Positions 18,583 through 23,984 of a DNA stretch of 23,984 bases are shown here, one piece after another. Source of the stretch: Streptomyces roseochromogenus subsp. oscitans DS 12.976. Its GTDB lineage: Bacteria; Actinomycetota; Actinomycetes; Streptomycetales; Streptomycetaceae. Both the position numbers and the translations under genes were made by a program. The stretch spans positions 7,957,045 to 7,981,028 of the forward strand of contig NZ_CM002285.1 of NCBI RefSeq assembly GCF_000497445.1. The letters are read 5' to 3'. The notes under the pieces are model-generated. The model worked only from the letters and a program-made list of their open reading frames with translations, had not been told where the DNA came from and did not search any database. Position 1 is the first letter of the stretch, and every line of letters begins with the position of its first letter.

Positions 18583-18606
18583 CAGGGCATCCAGCAGGGC
18601 ATCCAG
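18583..18606. repeat. 12-bp perfect tandem duplication between metK and priA
   Basis: CAGGGCATCCAG occurs twice head to tail (18583-18594 and 18595-18606). It lies in the 295-nt stretch between metK and priA, where apart from the metK terminator and a -10-like element I find no supported gene. Confidence 0.7.
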
Positions 18607-18707
18607 CGGGTGGGGGACGGGTCTGGTCGTGGGCATGAGCCCAGGACCGCTCCGCGTGGTGTGGGCCGGTATGTGCGGGCGGGCGTCGGCTGTCAGTGGC
18701 GTTTGGT

Positions 18708-18720
18708 AAGAATGCAAGCG
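18708..18720 (+). promoter_or_regulatory. Possible leaderless promoter of priA
   Basis: AAGAAT (18708-18713) lies exactly 12 to 7 nt before GTG 18720, keeping A at -11 and T at -7. No clear Shine-Dalgarno precedes that GTG. The -35 is not evident. Confidence 0.3.
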
Positions 18721-20879
18721 TGAGCAGCGAGAACGGGGCGTCCCGGGCAGAGGGGGACGGCGGGGCCGAAGGGGCGCCGCCGGAGCAGCTCGCGCTCATC
18801 CGGGAGAGCGTGCGCAAGGCGAAGACGCCCCGCGCCAAGCCGCGGACCTGGCGGGGGGCCGCGCTCGCCAAGGAACTGCCGGTCGCTCGGGTGCTGGTCG
18901 ACAAGGGCGTACTGCACCTCGACCGGTACTTCGACTACGCGGTGCCCGAGGAACTGGACGCGCAGGCGCAGCCCGGTGTGCGGGTGCGGGTGCGGTTCGG
19001 GGCCGGACGGCACCGGGTGCGTGAAGGGCGCCGCGAGGGCGGCGGGCTCATCGACGGGTTTCTCGTCGAGCGGCGGGCCGAGTCCGACTACACCGGGCCG
19101 CTGGCCGCCCTGGCCCAGGTCGTCTCGCCGGAGCCGGTGCTGAGCGAGGAACTGCTGAGCCTCACCCGGGCCGTCGCCGACCGGTACGCCGGAAGCCTCG
19201 CCGATGTGCTCCAGCTGGCTGTGCCGCCGCGCAGCGCGCGAGCCGAGCAACGGCCGTCGCCCGCACCGCTCCCGCCGCCGAAGCCACCGGAGCCGGCCTC
19301 CTGGGGGCGGTACGAACACGGCGGCGCGTTCCTCGACGCGCTGGCGTCCGGCGGATCGCCCCGGGCGGTCTGGAACGCGCTGCCGGGCCCGCTGTGGAGC
19401 GAGGAACTGGCCCTCGCCGTCGCCGCCACGCTCGCCTCGGGACGCGGTGCCCTCGTCGTCGTACCGGACGGGCGGGCCGCCGCGCGGGTCGACGCCGCGC
19501 TCACCGCGCTGCTCGGCACGGGCCGGCATGCGCTGCTCACCGCCGAGGCCGGACCCGAGAAGCGGTACGCGCAGTGGCTGGCGGTGCGCCGGGGTTCCGT
19601 ACGGGCCGTGGTCGGGACGCGGGCCGCCATGTTCGCGCCCGTGCAGAACCTGGGGCTCGTCGCCATCTGGGACGACGGCGACGACAGCCACAGCGAGCAG
19701 CACGCCCCGCAGCCGCACGCACGCGATGTGCTGCTGCTGCGCGCCGCGCTGGACAAGTGCGCCTTCCTGCTGGGCGGGTTCGCCTGCACCGTGGAGGCCG
19801 CCCAGCTCGTGGAGAGCGGCTGGGCCCGGCCACTGGTCGCCGGCCGGGAACAGGTGCGCCGGGCCGCACCCTTGGTCCGCACGGTCGGGGACGACGACCT
19901 GGCGCGCGACGAGGCGGCCCGCGCCGCGCGGCTGCCGACCCTCGCCTGGCAGACGGCCCGCGAGGGGCTGCGTCACGGGCCCGTACTGGTGCAGGTGCCC
20001 CGCCGTGGTTACGCACCCCGCATGGCCTGCGCTCAGTGCCGGGCGCCCGCCCGCTGCCGCCACTGCTCCGGGTCGCTGCAGGGTCAGGACGCGGGCGTTC
20101 TCCGGTGCCACTGGTGCGGGCGCGAGGAGAGCGCGTGGCACTGCCCGGAGTGCGGTGGATTCCGGCTGCGCGCCCAGGTCGTGGGAGCACGGCGGACGGC
20201 CGAAGAGCTGGGGCGCGCCTTTCCCGCCGTCCCCGTGCGCACCTCGGGGCGGGAGCATGTGCTGGACACGGTGCCGGGCACACCCGCACTGGTCGTCAGC
20301 ACACCGGGGGCCGAACCGGTCGCCGAGGGCGGCTACGCGGCGGCGCTACTGCTGGACGGCTGGGCGATGCTCGTACGACCCGATCTGCGCGCCGGCGAGG
20401 ACGCGCTGCGCCGGTGGATCGCGGCGGGCGCGCTGGTGAGGCCGCAGAGCGAGGGCGGAACGGTGGTCGTGGTGGCCGAGCCGACCCTGCGGCCCGTGCA
20501 GGCGCTGGTGCGGTGGGACCCCGTCGGGCACGCGGTACGGGAACTGGCCGAGCGGGCCGAGCTGGGCTTCCCACCGGTGTCGCGGATGGCGGCCGTGTCC
20601 GGGACACCGGCGGCCGTCGCCGAGTTCCTGGCCTCGGTCGAACTGCCGCCGGACGCGGAGGTGCTGGGGCCGGTGCCGATACCGCCGACGCCGCCCGGGC
20701 GGCCCCGCAGACCCGGAGCGCCGCCGCCGGGCGAGCACTGGGACCGGGCACTGGTGCGGGTGCCGCCGGGCAGCGGGGCCGCGCTGGCAGCCGCGCTGAA
20801 GACCGCCCAGGCCGCTCGTATGGCACGGGGGGGCGGGGAGGCGGTGCGGGTGCGGATCGATCCGGCGGACATCGGGTGA
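18720..20879 (+). CDS. priA: PriA-like primosomal protein, helicase motifs degenerate
   Basis: A 719-aa PriA homologue. The N-terminal 3' DNA-binding domain (about 52-170, with PVARVLVDKGVLHLDRYFDYAVP) is followed by a proline-rich linker (about 178-194) and a helicase-like region. Where helicases carry GxTGSGKT the sequence reads ALPGPLWS (220-227), and the DEEHD box is DDGDD (318-322), so ATP hydrolysis is unlikely. The zinc domain is complete: C437, C440, C446, C449, C463, C466, C475, C478. Actinobacterial PriA is known to lack helicase signatures. It may still bind stalled forks and recruit the replisome. The start could be GTG 18720 or GTG 18696 (8 residues longer); neither has a clear ribosome binding site. 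Confidence 0.92.
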   Translation: MSSENGASRAEGDGGAEGAPPEQLALIRESVRKAKTPRAKPRTWRGAALAKELPVARVLVDKGVLHLDRYFDYAVPEELDAQAQPGVRVRVRFGAGRHRVREGRREGGGLIDGFLVERRAESDYTGPLAALAQVVSPEPVLSEELLSLTRAVADRYAGSLADVLQLAVPPRSARAEQRPSPAPLPPPKPPEPASWGRYEHGGAFLDALASGGSPRAVWNALPGPLWSEELALAVAATLASGRGALVVVPDGRAAARVDAALTALLGTGRHALLTAEAGPEKRYAQWLAVRRGSVRAVVGTRAAMFAPVQNLGLVAIWDDGDDSHSEQHAPQPHARDVLLLRAALDKCAFLLGGFACTVEAAQLVESGWARPLVAGREQVRRAAPLVRTVGDDDLARDEAARAARLPTLAWQTAREGLRHGPVLVQVPRRGYAPRMACAQCRAPARCRHCSGSLQGQDAGVLRCHWCGREESAWHCPECGGFRLRAQVVGARRTAEELGRAFPAVPVRTSGREHVLDTVPGTPALVVSTPGAEPVAEGGYAAALLLDGWAMLVRPDLRAGEDALRRWIAAGALVRPQSEGGTVVVVAEPTLRPVQALVRWDPVGHAVRELAERAELGFPPVSRMAAVSGTPAAVAEFLASVELPPDAEVLGPVPIPPTPPGRPRRPGAPPPGEHWDRALVRVPPGSGAALAAALKTAQAARMARGGGEAVRVRIDPADIG

Positions 20880-20945
20880 GGCGCATCCAGCCGGCACCGG
20901 GCATCGGGTGATGTGCTCTTCCGGTCGCTTCGTCCGGGCATGTGT

Positions 20946-20975
20946 CCGCCCTCCCGGATGTCCTCGGGAGGGCGG
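20946..20975. terminator. Hairpin between convergent priA and the HTH gene
   Basis: An 11-bp perfect stem (20946-20956 with 20965-20975) closes an 8-nt loop, midway between the priA stop and the stop of the facing gene. It probably serves both strands. Confidence 0.65.
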
Positions 20976-20997
20976 GGCGGAGTTGTCGGCCGTGGTG

Positions 20998-22805
<1,808 letters not shown>

Positions 22806-22883
22806 GGGCCCGGTCGGCGGGGGTGACGGTGCGCCGACGTACGCTGGGAACCGCACTCTTCCTGACATCCGGAGCACTTTTTC

Positions 22884-23984
22884 GTGAGCGAGCAGTCCCG
22901 GCGGCCACGCAGGCCCGCCAAGCCCTACCGCCGTCCGCAGAAGGACCCCGTCCGCATCCTGGCCTTCGAGGCGCTGCGCGCGGTCGACGAGCGGGATGCG
23001 TACGCCAACCTTGTGCTGCCGCCGCTGCTGCGCAAGGCGCGCGAGAAGGAGGGGCCGGAGAAGTTCGACGCGCGGGACGCGGCCCTCGCCACCGAGCTGG
23101 TGTACGGCACGCTGCGCCGGCAGGGGACGTACGACGCGGTGATCGCCGCCTGTGTCGACCGGCCGTTGCGCGAGGTCGACCCGCCGGTGCTCGATGTGCT
23201 CAGTCTCGGTGTGCACCAGCTGCTCGGGACGCGGATCCCGACGCACGCCGCCGTGTCCGCCTCCGTCGAGCTGGCGCGGGTGGTGCTCGGCGACGGGCGG
23301 GCCAAGTTCGTGAACGCCGTGCTGCGCAAGGTCGCGCAGGACGATCTCGACGGGTGGCTGGAGAAGGTCGCACCACCGTACGACGAGGATCCCGAGGACC
23401 ACCTCGCCGTCGTCCACTCGCATCCCCGCTGGGTCGTCTCCGCGCTGTGGGACTCCCTCGGCGGCGGGCGCGCCGGTATCGAGGACCTGCTGGAGGCCGA
23501 CAACGAACGGCCCGAGGTGACCCTGGTCGCGCGGCCGGGGCGAGCCACCACCGAGGAGCTGCTGCGCGAGGAGGCCGCCGTACCGGGGCGCTGGTCGCCG
23601 TACGCCGTGCGGCTCGCCGAGGGCGGTGAGCCGGGTGCGGTGCAGGCTGTCCGTGAGGGGCGGGCCGGGGTGCAGGACGAGGGCAGCCAGCTGGTCGCCC
23701 TCGCGCTCGCGGGCGCGCCCCTGGAGGGCTCCGACCGCACCTGGCTGGACGGGTGTGCCGGGCCCGGCGGCAAGGCCGCGCTGCTGGCCGCCCTCGCGGC
23801 GGAGCGGGGCGCCACGCTGCTCGCCTCCGAGAAGCAGCCGCACCGGGCCGGGCTGGTCGCCAAGGCACTGGCCGGCAATCCGGGGCCGTACCAGGTCATC
23901 GCCGCCGACGGGACCCGGCCGCCGTGGCGGCCCGGCACCTTCGACCGGGTGCTGATGGACGTGCCGTGCACCGGGCTCGGCGCG
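22884..23984 (+). CDS. rsmB: 16S rRNA (cytosine-967 C5)-methyltransferase RsmB, 3' end outside the window
   Basis: The first 367 residues are present and the frame runs off the right edge. After a basic N-terminal tail (1-20), a NusB-like RNA-binding domain spans about 22-155 (ILAFEALRAVDERDAYANLVLPPLL, KFVNAVLRKV). The methyltransferase domain begins at about 170, with the SAM motif DGCAGPGGK (289-297) and motif IV DVPCTGLGA (359-367), whose C362 is the cysteine that acts in product release. The catalytic cysteine of motif VI should lie beyond the edge. GTG 22884 is set by GGAG at 22871-22874, about 9 nt upstream. Confidence 0.95.
   Translation, partial: MSEQSRRPRRPAKPYRRPQKDPVRILAFEALRAVDERDAYANLVLPPLLRKAREKEGPEKFDARDAALATELVYGTLRRQGTYDAVIAACVDRPLREVDPPVLDVLSLGVHQLLGTRIPTHAAVSASVELARVVLGDGRAKFVNAVLRKVAQDDLDGWLEKVAPPYDEDPEDHLAVVHSHPRWVVSALWDSLGGGRAGIEDLLEADNERPEVTLVARPGRATTEELLREEAAVPGRWSPYAVRLAEGGEPGAVQAVREGRAGVQDEGSQLVALALAGAPLEGSDRTWLDGCAGPGGKAALLAALAAERGATLLASEKQPHRAGLVAKALAGNPGPYQVIAADGTRPPWRPGTFDRVLMDVPCTGLGA

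Noticed and set aside
18501..18638. 45-aa plus-strand frame between metK and priA
   Set aside because: No ribosome binding site or recognisable sequence; the repeat gives it an artificial HPAGHPAG stretch.
20871..20911. Repeated ATCGGGTGA around the priA stop codon
   Set aside because: Only 9 bp in GC-rich DNA; no structural or coding reason to treat it as functional.

Overview
The window is high-GC DNA with strong G/C third-position bias, many GTG starts and tightly overlapping genes. The gene content and order (efp-nusB, bldD, pyrR-pyrB-pyrC-x-carA-carB-pyrD-pyrF, sihF-gmk-rpoZ-coaBC-metK, priA, fmt, rsmB) are those of a Streptomyces core chromosome. The 167-aa protein at 3314-3817 carries the exact BldD c-di-GMP motif, and the 107-aa protein at 14335-14658 looks like the streptomycete integration host factor. 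I see no mobile element, CRISPR array, rRNA or tRNA.

Layout. (1) 1-3139, plus strand: the 3' part of a proline-rich P-loop ATPase, then an M24 'pita-bread' peptidase homologue with altered metal ligands, EF-P and NusB. (2) 3140-3313: two perfect long hairpins between convergent nusB and bldD. (3) 3314-3817, minus strand: bldD, whose own promoter carries a BldD-like operator. (4) 4049-14066: the pyrimidine operon. A PyrR-binding leader that can pair with the pyrR ribosome binding site precedes pyrR, pyrB, pyrC, a small membrane PH-like protein, carA, carB, pyrD and pyrF. Together these make UMP from bicarbonate, glutamine and aspartate, except for the pyrE step, whose gene is not in this window. 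From pyrB to carB the genes overlap or nearly touch; a GAAA-capped hairpin separates carB from pyrD. (5) 14335-18424: sihF, gmk, rpoZ, coaBC and metK, a conserved actinobacterial run of nucleoid, nucleotide, RNA polymerase, CoA and SAM functions. The metK upstream region is unusually structured, with two adjacent palindromes and a strong leader hairpin. (6) 18720-20879: priA, whose helicase motifs have decayed while all eight zinc cysteines remain. (7) 20998-21540, minus strand: a small helix-turn-helix protein of unknown role, divergent from fmt. (8) 21873 to the end: fmt and the 5' part of rsmB.

This is mostly conserved housekeeping DNA and I did not find a clearly new multi-gene system. 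The best points for a second look are the PyrR leader, the unexplained membrane protein inside the pyr operon, the altered M24 active site, the palindromes and hairpin before metK, and possible leaderless starts at three genes.
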